DNA of 64,000 nt, taken from contig LNGK01000004.1 of assembly GCA_001510575.1 (NCBI GenBank), positions 2,241,956-2,305,955 of the forward strand, read 5' to 3'. This DNA is from Knoxdaviesia capensis (lineage: Eukaryota > Ascomycota > Sordariomycetes > Microascales > Gondwanamycetaceae). Below are positions 1 through 11,106 of the stretch, in pieces. Position numbers and translations under genes: made by a program. The notes beneath the pieces are model-generated. The model saw only the letters and a program-made list of their open reading frames with translations. It made no database searches and was not told the origin of the DNA. Each line of letters begins with the position of its first letter. The first letter of the stretch is position 1.

Positions 1-392
1 TGGCAGTATTCGAAGTTTTCATTTCCTTTAGCCTGTCTATCTTTTCTCTCCGTAAGATGATGTGACGGTTCAGACCTCGTCCCACGCTAGAACGCTCCGA
101 AGCCGCGCTAGAAAATACACCGGCCCTACCCGATAATCCAACCGCTTCTAGCGGCGGCGGTGCCTAAAGCTCCTTCCTAACCCCTGAAATCCGGCAATCG
201 CATCGTACGAGATTATCGGCCAGGTGTTGTCAGTTGTCCTCGCCCGGCATTTGACCGATTTCCCGTTTGTTGAATTTCAACCCAGCATCCAACGGATAAC
301 GTGGAAAGTTTACCCCACGAGAATTCTCATATCCGACAATCCCTCTACTTATGCCTAGGTAGTCGCCCTCTGCCAAATCCGACATCTCCAAC
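1..392. other. Upstream flank, no gene seen
   Basis: This is the region upstream of the first gene. It has no coding pattern that I can support; short open stretches on both strands lack codon bias and splice signals. It presumably carries the promoter and leader of the gene at 393. Confidence 0.4.
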
Positions 393-1736
393 ATGTCGCG
401 TCCCCAATCAAGCCTGGAGCGCGCCACGCGCGCCTTTCACCTGGCTGTGGCTGCGACTTCACAGGCTGCTACTCAGGTCGCCCTCGCCCTTGATGGCGAT
501 GAAGATGTGGTCTATCTTCCCGAAAAGTCCGGCTCCAGTGTGAACCCGTCGCTTCTCCGTGATCTCGCTGCCGAAGAAGCCAAAGGTGGTTCCTCACGAG
601 CTGGGTCTTTGAGTCCGGTCCAGAGACCGCAGGGAGTCTCCATTTCGCGGTGGTATGCGGCCCGGCTGGTGTTCTGGGTCCAGGATCTTCTCCCATGGGC
701 CACCACGGTATATGCCGGTGTCCCGGATGGTCTCCACTCAATGCTCTGTGGTCTAGCACCTCCCATGTACTCGTCGGTGTCCGAGGTCCAGGCGTGGTTT
801 CTCACGCCGTCGAGTTTGTCTGGCGGACGATGGACACCTATCCGGCTGGGGCAGTTGGGCAAGTCCTACAGATCAAGCATGGCATACATTGTGTACTTCC
901 TTGTTCTAGCTCACGTCACGAACACCTTTCTCTTTCCATCCAAGTTATTGGTCTCGTGGGCGCCGATGGCTGATTTGAAAATGGCCTGGCAGTCTCCATG
1001 GACGTATATACTCGATAGCCTGGGGGGATTAGGTCGGGATGCCATCTCGGCGTTTTTCAGCCAGCTGGTTCAAGATTCTTTCGTGCTTTTCTTGACCACC
1101 AAACTCATGCGCCATATACGGCCTTCATCATCATCTGGCCGCCTCCGTGGTGCCGACCTCCTCCCCTTGCCCCATCGCCCTTACCCGTGGTTGCAGAACC
1201 ACTTGGGTGGTGTGTTTTTTCCTTTCTATATATACGCGTCTGGCCAGTACATGTTTTTGCGCACAATCAAAACGGTATCTATGCTTATCGCCTTCACTAG
1301 ACTCTATCGCATGGAATCAGGACTGCCCCTGGTCTTGGTCCTCACAATGTTCAAGCTCAATCCGTTGGGGGTTACACTCATCCTTGGCTCTTCCATCAGC
1401 TACCTCGCTGTTGCTCTCATCCCAACACTCTACAGAGCCATTCGCCTTGCCATGCGTGGCAGGTTTGGGCTGCTGGTCTCTCTACTCGCAGTATCGTGTT
1501 TCACGGCATATCTCACTCGCTATTCGAACAAATACTTCATGTGGCTCCAGCTGCAGGCGCCACTGAGGGTTCTGTTCGGCTTGGTCGTCAGCTCTATTCT
1601 TCTCGGCGCCGAGTTTGTGAGAGATCCGCTGGGCATCCATGTCCACCTCGTACATCATCAAAGGTTGACCGACCTCCTGATATCCAAAACCGCCCGCCCC
1701 AGCGCCGCTGAGACTGGGAAGGGGGCGAGTGTTTAG
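393..1736 (+). CDS. Unknown multi-pass membrane protein (447 aa)
   Basis: This is a single-exon ORF from an ATG in the context CCAACATGT to a TAG. The first 90 or so residues are soluble, Ser/Ala-rich and acidic (VALALDGDEDVVYLPEK). From about residue 150 several hydrophobic segments follow: around YIVYFLVLAHVTNTFLF, SFVLFLTTKL, the GVFFPFYIYASGQYMFL stretch, LVLVLTMFKLNPLGVTLIL with the following ISYLAVALIPTL, and LLVSLLAVSCFTAYL with VLFGLVVSSILLGAEF. I count five to seven membrane passes, with basic loops between them. No catalytic motif or named family was recognised. The 2EXR gene follows about 850 nt downstream on the same strand. I am confident it is a gene; function and topology are open. 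Confidence 0.75.
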   Translation: MSRPQSSLERATRAFHLAVAATSQAATQVALALDGDEDVVYLPEKSGSSVNPSLLRDLAAEEAKGGSSRAGSLSPVQRPQGVSISRWYAARLVFWVQDLLPWATTVYAGVPDGLHSMLCGLAPPMYSSVSEVQAWFLTPSSLSGGRWTPIRLGQLGKSYRSSMAYIVYFLVLAHVTNTFLFPSKLLVSWAPMADLKMAWQSPWTYILDSLGGLGRDAISAFFSQLVQDSFVLFLTTKLMRHIRPSSSSGRLRGADLLPLPHRPYPWLQNHLGGVFFPFYIYASGQYMFLRTIKTVSMLIAFTRLYRMESGLPLVLVLTMFKLNPLGVTLILGSSISYLAVALIPTLYRAIRLAMRGRFGLLVSLLAVSCFTAYLTRYSNKYFMWLQLQAPLRVLFGLVVSSILLGAEFVRDPLGIHVHLVHHQRLTDLLISKTARPSAAETGKGASV

Positions 1737-2588
1737 ATAGGCAGTGCATTTATCTCCCGTGCCAGGCGTGGCTTGACCTGTCTCTCTTTGCATAAGGACG
1801 ATCGGATGTCGGGTTGTCCCTCTTGGTCTTCCCATCCCACGAGATGTTCACTTTGGCGTGCACAAACAAGTAGCTGTACGCTCTTGTCGATAAAATCCAC
1901 CTCCTGGCTACATCACCGCACTGCGGCTGTTGGCCCGGAGAAACCCCGGATTGCACCGGAGTACCTTCCGGGTCTGACTCCGTCTTGACTTTGGAAGGAA
2001 CGGCCGTCTTCCTGTCGGTTGTTGCTCCTTCCATGTCCGGGACTGTTTTTATTTCCTCCATACAAGAGATATCAGCAAGCTACAGCTTTTCTTTTACCTT
2101 TTATTTTTTTCTTCATCAACAACATCATAGCATCACCAATGTCAACATCATCATCACCCCACCACATTCACGATCACTTAGTTACGATGTACTTCTGCAT
2201 TGTTTGTGCTCTATTCTCTCTTTCCATAATGTTATCTATATCTAGCTCTCTGTTTTCTATGATTGTCTGCTGGGTTTCTTTATAGTCAGAGCTGTGTTTC
2301 TTATCCCGTTCGGTTTGTTATTCTCTTTTTCCTCCTTTCATCACCAGATGATTACTACCGTCCATTCACTCTTTTTTTTTAAACCGGTCGTCTAGTCTTC
2401 TTCTAGGTCAGTTTTCCTAACCCTATCATGTAGCTATCTAGTTATTCATGATATTCTTATTTCCTCGGAATATTTTTATAGCTTGGTTACGCTTCTCAGC
2501 CTTTATCCCCTTGCCTATCTTCTAACTAACCCGTTATCAACTGCCTTCATTCCATCTAGTGTCCCTCGTCTCTATCAACTTATTTATC
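1737..2588. other. Intergenic region and T/C-rich leader
   Basis: It contains the 3' end of the membrane-protein gene and, from about 2040 to 2588, a T/C-rich leader with T-runs (for example near 2371) before the ATG at 2589. No further gene was seen. Confidence 0.5.
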
Positions 2589-3632
2589 ATGTCGGACATG
2601 CCTCTTCCTCTCCCCGAGGGTGCCACCCTGGAGTCTTCCGTCTGGGAGGCCACCCTGGGCCCGGGCCTGTCCAGCAATTCTGGACCAACCTTCCCAAAGT
2701 TCGCCCATCTGCCTCCCGTCATCCAACGCATGATTTGGTACTATTCCATTGTTCTTGACGATCGCCGCGTCGTCGAGTTTCGAAACAACAAGCTCGCTAC
2801 ACGCTTCAAGCCCTACGCTGCGACTCAGGTGTGCCTTGATAGCCGCGCCGTTGCCACATACACTTTGGATTTCTGCTTTGTCACCATGGATGACGATGAG
2901 TATGCCGACATGTGCATCTCCGATTGGACTGAGGGTGGATCTGTCCCGCCGTCTCCTAAGTTCAGCACTGGTCGGGGTGCCTGGATCAACGCCGAAGTCG
3001 ACATTGTGTACTTCAATACTTCCAATGCCGACGCCATCAACGACTATGTTGCTCGGCGCAAGTTCGACTCCTGGGCCATCCAGAACATTGCCATTCCCTG
3101 CAGCGTCATTGATGAGTTCATGGCCACTCCATACTGCCGTCCCCGTGACCTTCCCAGCTTCAAGATCTTTCTCGGATTGCTCCAGCAATTTTCCCGCTTT
3201 TCTCAGCTAATCATTGTCATTGGAGATGCCTCGACCAACGAGACATACAACCAGTTTGGCCTGCTCCCACCTGCCGCGACCCTCTTCGATGTTGGTCCCC
3301 GCGTCGTCCGCGACGAATCTCCGCTCTCCATTACCGCCCCGAACCCGTCCAATGAAGTCTTGAACCGAATGTTTAGCGAGTTTTCTGTTCCCAACTACGT
3401 CATTGCCGCCAGAAACCTACTCAGATATGCCGCTTACCTCCTCCCGAAGGACATCTTTGCCGTTCGGAACCGGACTCCCGGCATTCCTGAGATGCCTGAA
3501 GTGGTTGAGGTCATCTACCAAAAGCCGATGCTACCTCGGAACTTTCAAAATCTCACTCAGGAGGAGGCCGAAGATCTTCAGGCCGTCCATCTCAGCCTAG
3601 ACGGCGAGCTAGAGATGACTCTCCTCGTCTAA
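2589..3632 (+). CDS. 2EXR domain protein (347 aa)
   Basis: This is a single-exon gene. I chose the ATG at 2589 (MSDMPLPLPEG); an in-frame GTG at 2559 is not a likely eukaryotic start. After a 35-residue leader the sequence FPKFAHLPPVIQRMIWYYSI matches the opening helix of the fungal 2EXR family, in which an aromatic residue, then LPP, a basic residue and the IW pair are the signature. The following strand-rich part (VVEFRNNKLATRF, VCLDSRAVATYTL) also fits. 2EXR proteins are abundant in filamentous ascomycetes and their biochemical role is unknown. There are no membrane segments and no signal peptide, so it is probably cytosolic or nuclear. The family call is good; no function is proposed. Confidence 0.85.
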   Translation: MSDMPLPLPEGATLESSVWEATLGPGLSSNSGPTFPKFAHLPPVIQRMIWYYSIVLDDRRVVEFRNNKLATRFKPYAATQVCLDSRAVATYTLDFCFVTMDDDEYADMCISDWTEGGSVPPSPKFSTGRGAWINAEVDIVYFNTSNADAINDYVARRKFDSWAIQNIAIPCSVIDEFMATPYCRPRDLPSFKIFLGLLQQFSRFSQLIIVIGDASTNETYNQFGLLPPAATLFDVGPRVVRDESPLSITAPNPSNEVLNRMFSEFSVPNYVIAARNLLRYAAYLLPKDIFAVRNRTPGIPEMPEVVEVIYQKPMLPRNFQNLTQEEAEDLQAVHLSLDGELEMTLLV

Positions 3633-4082
3633 GTTCCAACTTGGACTTTGTGTGTTCTTCCTCCTTTTGAACTTCGGTTTCATGGGACTGTGATGTTTGT
3701 TTTTTTGTCTTTCCTGTACAATACTTTAGCTCGGAGCTCGGCAGGGCTTTTCCCCCCTCCTCAATGTTTTGCGTCGGTCTTAACTTTACTGGTGTGTTGC
3801 TCTCAAAGTTTCATCAGTCATATTCCGTTGTTTGTCCATGGTCTATGCATCCTTCTTTTGGTAATACCTGCCCCCTTGGATACCCTCTATTGTTTCTAGC
3901 CCGTCATCCATTGAAGCGGATGTATTTTATGTTTCTTGCATATAGGAGAACATGCATAGCGTTACAAACCCGAGCCCAGCATCTTAGCATACGAATGCTC
4001 AAAAACTGGTGGTTTTATTCATTGAGATCCTCACACCTTGCTTATACCACTCATGACTGACAATCCACCATCCCTCCATTCT
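3633..4082. other. Convergent 3' intergenic region
   Basis: This lies between the 2EXR gene (plus) and the HDAC-like gene (minus). It is T-rich, as expected of 3' UTR and termination sequence of the plus-strand gene. No gene was seen. Confidence 0.5.
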
Positions 4083-5306
4083 TCAGGGAGACTCCCACCC
4101 ATAGAGAAATGAGAGCATGTTATTCCCCAGATGTTCCAGGTTATACCCGCCTTCAAAAAGAATCAAGCTTGGGCACCGAGCCACCACCGGCAACGCCCGT
4201 ATGGCGGCCGCAATGGTAGCATAGTCCGAGGTGTCAAGATCGAATGACCCTAGGGGATCCAATCGAAAAGTGTCGAACCCTAGACTCACTACCACATTAT
4301 CTGGCGCAAATGCCGTGACGGCGGCGGCCAGCTTATCGACTTTCCGGAGGTATTTTGCCACGCCCGACCCCACCGCCAGCGGCAGGTTCAGGTTACACCC
4401 CACAGCCTCCCCCGCGCCGCACTCATCCTCTCCACCGGTGTAGTAGGGATACTCGCCCTCGCCGTGCACGCTGGTGTAGAACACGTGGGGATCTGTGTAA
4501 AAGTGGGCCTGGGTGCCGTTTCCGTGGTGGAAGTCAAGGTCGATGATAGCTACACGGGGCTGCTTGTTGGTTCCCGTGAAGTGCCGTAGCGCCGCCACCG
4601 CCACCACCGCGTTGTTGATGTAGCAGTACCCGCCGGCCGCATCGGTCGTGCAGTGGTGGCCCGGCGGCCGGCACAGAGCCAGCACGGTCGGGGCAGGCCC
4701 GGATGCAGGGGTTGAGATTCCCCGCGCACCCTCGACAGCCAGGTTGGCGCTCGCCAGCGCCGACTCCCAGGTGCCGCTGGCGATGCCACTGCTCATGTCA
4801 AACGCGAAGAAGCCGGGCCGCGCAAACACGTCGCGTGGGAGTGGGATGGCGCCGTCGGGCCCAGCATCCGGGGCGGTTGGGGGCCCGCGCCGCAACAGCG
4901 CCCGCGTGGGCATGCACTCGGGCAGGACAGTGCCCGCCGGCTCGACGAGGTCGCGGCTGCGCCAGTCGGCAAAGCACGTCTGCAGGTGAGTGAGGTATGT
5001 GGAGTCGTGGGTCGCGTGGAGCAGCTGCCGGAGGAGCGCATAGTCTGCAGCTGGCTGTTCCGTCGGGCCCGTGTGGCCGGCACCACCAGCATCGCCGGAC
5101 TCGGAGAAGCCGGCCGCCTTCACCCCGGCATCGGCGTAGTCGTCGAGCTTGAAATGCAGCTGGCGCAGGTCATGCGTTCCCGCTTTGGTTATAGCCGAAA
5201 CCACAACATCAATGCGCTCCGGACACTCCAGAGCGTCTATGAGTTTGGACCCGAGTAATTCAACAACGCGGTGCGCTTTGGTGGCTTCATCGTGAAGGAC
5301 GAGCAT
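4083..5306 (-). CDS. Histone deacetylase superfamily / acetylpolyamine amidohydrolase-like enzyme (407 aa)
   Basis: The protein is a predicted Zn2+-dependent deacetylase of the arginase/deacetylase fold, closer to class II HDAC and acetylpolyamine amidohydrolases than to Rpd3. Visible active-site motifs, in order, are LCRPPGHHCT (tandem His), IDLDFHHGNGTQ (Asp-X-Asp-X-His-His zinc loop), SVHGEGEYPYYTG, SLGFDTFRLDPLG (second zinc Asp) and LFEGGYNLEHLG (catalytic Tyr of the GGY turn). All expected metal ligands are present, so it should be active on acetyl-lysine or acetyl-polyamine substrates. I set the start at the first in-frame ATG (5306, MLVLHDEATKAHRVVELL). The frame stays open to a GTG at 5351 and meets a TAG next to a possible intron acceptor near 5363, so a short extra 5' exon cannot be excluded. 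It is convergent with the 2EXR gene. Confidence 0.88.
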   Translation of the reverse strand: MLVLHDEATKAHRVVELLGSKLIDALECPERIDVVVSAITKAGTHDLRQLHFKLDDYADAGVKAAGFSESGDAGGAGHTGPTEQPAADYALLRQLLHATHDSTYLTHLQTCFADWRSRDLVEPAGTVLPECMPTRALLRRGPPTAPDAGPDGAIPLPRDVFARPGFFAFDMSSGIASGTWESALASANLAVEGARGISTPASGPAPTVLALCRPPGHHCTTDAAGGYCYINNAVVAVAALRHFTGTNKQPRVAIIDLDFHHGNGTQAHFYTDPHVFYTSVHGEGEYPYYTGGEDECGAGEAVGCNLNLPLAVGSGVAKYLRKVDKLAAAVTAFAPDNVVVSLGFDTFRLDPLGSFDLDTSDYATIAAAIRALPVVARCPSLILFEGGYNLEHLGNNMLSFLYGWESP

Positions 5307-5843
5307 TTCTTCTTCGCCAATGGTGGGAAAGCTGTGAGGGCTGCAAGACACGGTAAATGGATCCTACAGAAACGGGAAGAGGAAATGAGAAGATGGTAAG
5401 TCTTTATAAATTTTTCATTTTTTTCGGGAAGACTCTCGGATAATTGGACAAGAACGCTTTTCAGAAAGGCCCTGTGTATCGAGAAATCCTGGTCGCATAA
5501 GTTGGTGATATCAAACGGGGGCGAGGGTCATTTTACCCGGGGTGTAACCCTAATCGGCGGTCTGACGTTCGCGGCTTCTGAGCCACAAAAGGTCATTTTG
5601 TGGTTACATAAAAAAAGATACAGATGCCATGGAAATATTAGACGTCTGTGCCATTTGAAATCGATGTTTTGAACAAGTCTGCGTTCGCTTTTTAACATTA
5701 AGAGATGCCACAGAGGAAGGCGAAACCCCCGCCCGTCCGTTGACGTACACGATGTCCCGAAGAAAAGAAATGAGGCCATTCCAAAAAGCAGCATCACACC
5801 CGAAAAGAAAAAGAAAAGAGGGATATATATATAAGCCCAACCC
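5307..5843. other. Intergenic region between two minus-strand genes
   Basis: It holds the 5' flank of the deacetylase gene and the 3' end of cyclin C. A short upstream reading frame (start codon near 5415 on the minus strand, four codons then stop) lies in the possible leader. A TATATATA run lies at about 5823-5832, close to the cyclin C stop, and may be an AT-rich 3'-end element. No gene was seen. Confidence 0.4.
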
Positions 5844-7007
5844 CTATTTATCCAGTCCCTGCGCCTTGATGAAACGATGAATCTGCTCTCGCGTAAGCTT
5901 GTCGTTGTACTGTTCCTGAACCTCGTAGAAATGGATCAACTCCTGTGTGCATTCGATGACCGCCGCAAGATCGATCGTGCTCCCTGCGAGCCACTGTGTA
6001 TACTGCTGAACCCGGTTGGCTCTCAGATTCGGCTGGCGCTTGAGTGCCGCAGGATCAGATCCGCCATTCCCCGCAGGCTGCATTTGCGCCTGTACCTGGG
6101 CCTGGAGCTGGGCTTGAGCTTGAGCGAGCGCGGAAGACGCATGCGCAGCCATGCTGACCGGCATGGACGGGCCCGGACTAGCGAGAAGCTGGCCACCCGA
6201 CTGCATGGCCATGGAATTGCGCGATGAAACCGACGACAGAGACCCTCCGGCCGACGTCTGCGAAGATCCAGATCCCTGCGGGGGCACGTTCGGACGCAGG
6301 ACCAGAGAGAGCATGATACTCGCAAAAGCAACGATGTGGGGCGGGTGCAGCATCGGCAAGTCGGTCATGAAGCTGTCGTTGATGATGGCCCAGCTCAACG
6401 AAGCGTCGTCCTGCGTCAGAGCCAGCGTCGAGCCGACAGAGAACAGGGTGCGGTACGGCTGGTGCACAACCAGCTGCGAGCTCATGGCCGAGATCAGGTA
6501 GAACTCGCACTCGCCCAGCCGCGACGTGTCCAGGCTCAGACAGTCCTGCCACAAAGACCGCGCCTCCGACACCACCAGCCGGATGTGGTGCGGACACTCC
6601 TCGACTTTACAGGCCAGGTATACAGCGGCGGCCATCACCAGGTATGGGTTTGTGCGGCGGATCTCGACCTTGCTGTAGAAGCGTTTGACGTAGACTTGGG
6701 CGGTGGCGACAGCTTGTTGGCGGGCATTCAGACGTTTCGCAAGACGGTTTATCTCTAGAAGCACACACAAGACACCCAGAAAGTCAGCTTTTTTCTCCAT
6801 CGATTTCATCAACGGTTCCGTTCAGGTGGGAAATGAAAAGGGCATACGCTGGTTGAAGTATATATACAGGCCCCGGTCTGACTGCAGCGGGAACATCTGC
6901 GTCAGTTCACCGCTTTCTTCCGCCAGTTTCGAGCGAACGGCCGCGAGCTCGTCTTTGGTGAACAGCCAGTGCCGCCATTGTGTTGATTCCCAGTAGTTAG
7001 CCGACAT
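5844..7007 (-). CDS. ssn8: Cyclin C, RNA polymerase II holoenzyme cyclin-like subunit (356 aa)
   Basis: Two exons: 7007-6848 and 6754-5844. The 93-nt intron has a GTATGC donor and CTTCTAG acceptor; splicing restores IYFNQQINRLAKRL. The N-terminus MSANYWESTQWRHWLF is the cyclin C signature, followed by the cyclin-box core VMAAAVYLACKVEECP and a second cyclin fold. Cyclin C pairs with the Cdk8/Srb10 kinase in the Mediator kinase module and controls transcription; it also takes part in stress responses in yeast. Between the second fold and the C-terminal helix is a low-complexity loop rich in Gln and Ala (around AQAQAQLQAQVQAQMQ) of roughly 80 residues. The C-terminus (YNDKLTREQIHRFIKAQGLDK) is typical of fungal SSN8. 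The call is firm. Confidence 0.95.
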
Positions 7008-8172
7008 GGCGATGACCGGCGGCCGGCCGGTTCGTTCTGGGCGGGTGGTTCTACCGGTGGCGACAAGAACACCGGCAGCCCTAGAATCGGGCTCAACGTT
7101 CAGGAGAAGCACATCAAAGAGAAAGGTGGAGTAAGGGACTAAGCGCGGGAGTCGTTCAAAACCAGAGAACACACGAGATTTCCAAAACTGTAACACATGA
7201 ATGATGACGAACACACAAAGTTCGTGATGTCGGCGATCGGAGCTCGCTTGGATCAGCCTTTCCGGGGAGAAATGCCGATGTTTAGCCATGCAGATGCCTC
7301 ACCGCCCGGCAGACTGCGGAGGTTCATCTCGGCCAAGAAACCAGATACATTCTAGCTTACAGGGAATATTCTGCAGGCTTGACTAGGTGTTACTCTAAAA
7401 GTTTGCAGGCGAAGCTTATAAGTCAGGAAATTATAGTAAAATACCACAATGCAAAGCATATGAGTTTGAATGTCTAGCCCATATCAGAGATAGCCGCCCT
7501 TATTATGGCCGGCCTGCCATTAGTCCTTCCAGGCCCCGCAAAAGTCATCTTCCACCTATTGGGGCTGCTAAGTCAGCAGCCGTCTTACCTAATGGCACGT
7601 TCCTCTCTGATTGGCCACTCCGTGGTCCAGCTAATTCTCGAGATTCTCGGTCCATATACCAGCTTCAAAACTCGGGATCTGTTGTGTTTTTCCTCTGCAC
7701 TAACCGAACTGGATCAATTATTCACGCTTCATATTCCTTCTTTTTTTTCATTGACTCATTGTATTATTATACTAGCATCTTCTGTTTTGTTTTCCATTGT
7801 GGCCATGTCGGTTGCCTGTGATCATCAAACCGTGACTTCTGGCTTATTATCTCCTTTATCTTGACTCGATGACTTCGTAATTTCTCAGCCTGTGGCTGTT
7901 TTGATTCTTTCGCTCTGCCAAGTTGATTAACGTCACACTATATTTTGATCCGTTTGTCTCCTCATCGAACTGATCCCCCTCATCGCATCCTAACGGATTA
8001 TAACTGCCTTCCACTTCAGCCTGGCTTCTGTTATTTCCTCAGTATCCTCTGTCCTCCCGAAATCGTCCTTTGTCGATGCTCTGAAGCTGTTGCGCTTCTG
8101 TCCTTGCCTTCCTCAACCTGCCGTGACCTTTGCTCTCCACGACTTTAATGCCCTCGCAGTAAATCAACAGTC
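7008..8172. other. Divergent promoter region (cyclin C / Ca2+ carrier)
   Basis: This 1.17-kb gap separates the divergent cyclin C (minus) and mitochondrial carrier (plus) genes. From about 7640 to 8170 it becomes T/C-rich on the plus strand, which fits a promoter and leader for the carrier gene. Short open frames here lack any recognisable protein pattern. Confidence 0.45.
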
Positions 8173-11106
8173 ATGGCGCCGTTGCCAGCCGCGCCGGACC
8201 GCGCCCCGTCGAGCGCCGCTCCGTCGGCCGCATCGCCTTCCGACTCGTCCGCTTCTCCCGCGTCGCCCGCATCCGATCCGCGCCGGTGGTTATGCGTTGA
8301 CCCGCGGGTCCAGATTGACGATCGCGTCAAGATCCTGTGGACGCGCCTCGACGTGCAGGGCAAGGGCGAGCTGGATCTCAAGGGCCTTCGTCGTGGCTTA
8401 ATAAAGATTGATCATCGTATGTATCAGCTGGGAGAAACTTTGTCGTCCTGGTATTTTGAGGGCTGCTGCATCCAGGGAGAGAGCTGTTTGAAAGCCATAT
8501 CCCGTTTGACCCTCCCTGAAGCTGTCGGGAGCTGTCGCTTGAGCTCGGTGATAGTCGGATATTCCTCATAGCTAACCCGGTTCCCGTCCGTTTCCCTCGG
8601 AGTAGCTCTAAAAAACGCCGGCGACCTCCTGCGAAAGATCATGACATCCGTCGATAAGAACGGAGACGGGAAAATTCAATTTGAAGGTCGGTCCCGCCTA
8701 TCCACTTCTTGTCACACCCATCTCATATGGCCTGTTTGCTAAACCCCCTCCCACCTTCTCTGTACCCAGAGTTCCGCGACTTCGTTCACGACGCCGAGCG
8801 CCAGCTTCACACCTTGTTCCGCTCCATCGATAGCGATCATAACGGAAAGCTCGACAAGACCGAACTACGCGAAGCCTTTCGTCAGGCCGGCCTGACCGTG
8901 TCCAATCGCCGTCTCGACGACTTCTTCGAGCATGTTGATCTAAACAATGACGGCTACGTCAGCTTTGACGAGTGGAGGTGAGCATCCACCCTGTTGTATA
9001 TGCGGTTGCGCTGACATGGCTCGAGGCTCGGCGCACCACTCCGGCGGGACCTGATAGCTAACTCATAGCATCTTCTTTTTTCTCTGCGATTCAGGGACTT
9101 CCTTCTGTTTATGCCCGGCCATGCTAGCGACGAGCCGCTCCAGGCTGCGCTGTCCTTCTTCTCCTCGATCGCCACGCTCAATCCTGAGGGCGACTCCCTC
9201 GTCAGCGATGATACCCTACAAGGTCTAGGTACGACAAGTTCTTTGTTGCAGTTCCTCTTTGGCTCCCTCTTTAGGATAGCTGGTCAGTCCGAACTGGAGA
9301 AACCACAACCAAATTCCACCACCGCCCGGGTATCGTTACCATCGGCATCAACCCCGAAATTGGCGTCGTCTTCCTCGTCAGCCGGCACTGGCCTAGGGCC
9401 TAGCAGCAATATGTCGTCTGCAAGTGCCCAGGCCGGGTCAGCATCAGGCGATTCCTCGCCATCCTTGTCTTCTTCCACCTCCTCGAAATCCTCTGGTCTC
9501 CGCTCCGACACCTCCACCACGAAATCCGACAACACTTCTCCATCCAGCACGGCGTCCTCGGCCAAACGCTCAGATCCTGTCCCTTCTCCGTCGACACACC
9601 TTCCCCCGGGTGCGTTATCCTCGATATCTGCGCCCCCCTCCCTCCCTATCGATTCTTCTGCGTTGTCATCCTCTTTCGGGGAACCGGATGGTGATGCTGT
9701 TGCCCAGCGGCGACTCGCTTCATATGCACTGGCGAGAGTCGCATCTGGCTCGTCCGCGAGCCAAGTTGCATCAGGACTCCCGCCAGATGGCGCCGAGGAT
9801 TCCGCGTCCGTGGGATCGTCGTCCCTCTGGCCATCACCGTCGCCGCTGGACCAGGCGCAACAGCCGCTCCCAACCCCCCAGTTCCGCCCTCTACACCACC
9901 AAGCCAAAGCCAAACTGACAGATTTTGTACCCGATCCAGGCTACTTCCTGGCCGGTGCCATTGCCGGCGGTGTGTCCCGAACAGCCACTGCCCCCCTTGA
10001 CCGGCTCAAGGTCTACCTGCTAGTCGATACTCATTCGGAAGGCGAGACGGCCGTCCAAGCCTTCAAGCGAGGGAAGCCGCTCGCAGCCTTCCGCAATTCC
10101 ACAGTACCCATTTTACATGCCATAAAAGACATTTGGAGCTCAGGAGGCGCGCGGAACTTTTTCACTGGTACGTCATGCTCGAGATTCTCGTGTCTCTACC
10201 GTCTAGCATGCGCCGTAACGTTCTTCAGTGGCTAACACGACTCTTCTGGCAGGCAACGGTCTCAATGTTATCAAAATTATGCCCGAAACTGCTATCAAGG
10301 TCAGGCTTATCAATGCCCATATTTGTGGCTTGTGAGATGTCTAAACTTTCGTTTCTAACTGACACACTCCCCCCCTCCAGTTCGGTTCGTACGAAGCCAT
10401 GAAACGGACGATGGCGCGCATCGAAGGTCACAATGATCCCAAGAAGATCAGTGTTTGGTCCAAATTTACAGCTGGAGGTGTTGCCGGCATGGTTGCGCAG
10501 TAAGTTGTCTTCTCTCGAGCTTTAACGGCAACATAGTTTTAACAACTCGTTAGGTTCTGCGTCTACCCCCTCGACACGCTCAAGTTCCGACTACAGTGTG
10601 AAACCACCAAAGGCGGTCTCACTGGAAATGCTCTGATCATCGATACCGCGCGGAAGATGTACGCCACCGGCGGCATGCGCACCGCTTACCGCGGTGTCAC
10701 CATGGGCCTCGTTGGCATGTTCCCGTACAGCGCCATCGACATGGGAATGTTCGAACTCCTGAAGAAGTCATACCGCGCGTACGTCGGCCGATATCGCGGT
10801 ATCCACGAGGACGACGTTGAGCCCCCGAACGTGGTCACCGGCATTGTCGGGGCCACGTCCGGAGCGTTCGGCGCAACGGTGGTTTACCCACTGAACGTGC
10901 TCCGGACGCGGCTACAGACCCAGGGCACCGCCATGCACCCGCCAACCTACACAGGGATCTGGGATGTGGCCCAGAAGACGTTCCGCAACGAGGGAATCCG
11001 GGGCATGTACAAGGGTCTGACCCCCAACTTGCTAAAAGTGGCGCCAGCTCTCAGCATTACGTGGATCGTGTATGAGAACTCCAAGAGGATGCTACGACTG
11101 GACTAG
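8173..11106 (+). CDS. Calcium-binding mitochondrial carrier, SCaMC/Sal1 type (774 aa)
   Basis: Seven exons, all in frame: 8173-8416, 8606-8686, 8770-8977, 9095-10167, 10253-10299, 10381-10499, 10554-11106. The N-terminal half carries EF-hands: one degenerate (LDVQGKGELDLKG), then three good loops, DKNGDGKIQFEE, DSDHNGKLDKTE and DLNNDGYVSFDE. The C-terminal 315 residues are a three-repeat mitochondrial carrier domain with signature motifs PLDRLK, PLDTLK and PLNVLR (the third has Asn for the usual acidic residue). The family exchanges ATP-Mg or ADP for phosphate across the inner membrane when cytosolic Ca2+ rises. Between EF-hands and carrier, roughly residues 240-455, sits a Ser/Pro/Thr-rich stretch without predicted fold, much longer than the usual linker. 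Reading through 9229-9287 (LGTTSSLLQFLFGSLFRIAG) keeps the frame, whereas the intron signals there do not. Confidence 0.93.

Noticed and set aside
9229..9287. Intron in the Ca2+ carrier gene with donor GTACGA and acceptor GTCAG
   Set aside because: At 59 nt it would shift the frame, and the read-through LQGLGTTSSLLQFLFGSLFR fits the protein.
9284..9913. A 209-codon minus-strand frame opposite the Ser-rich linker of the Ca2+ carrier
   Set aside because: It is low-complexity Asp/Glu/Gly sequence, a mirror of Ser/Pro codons.
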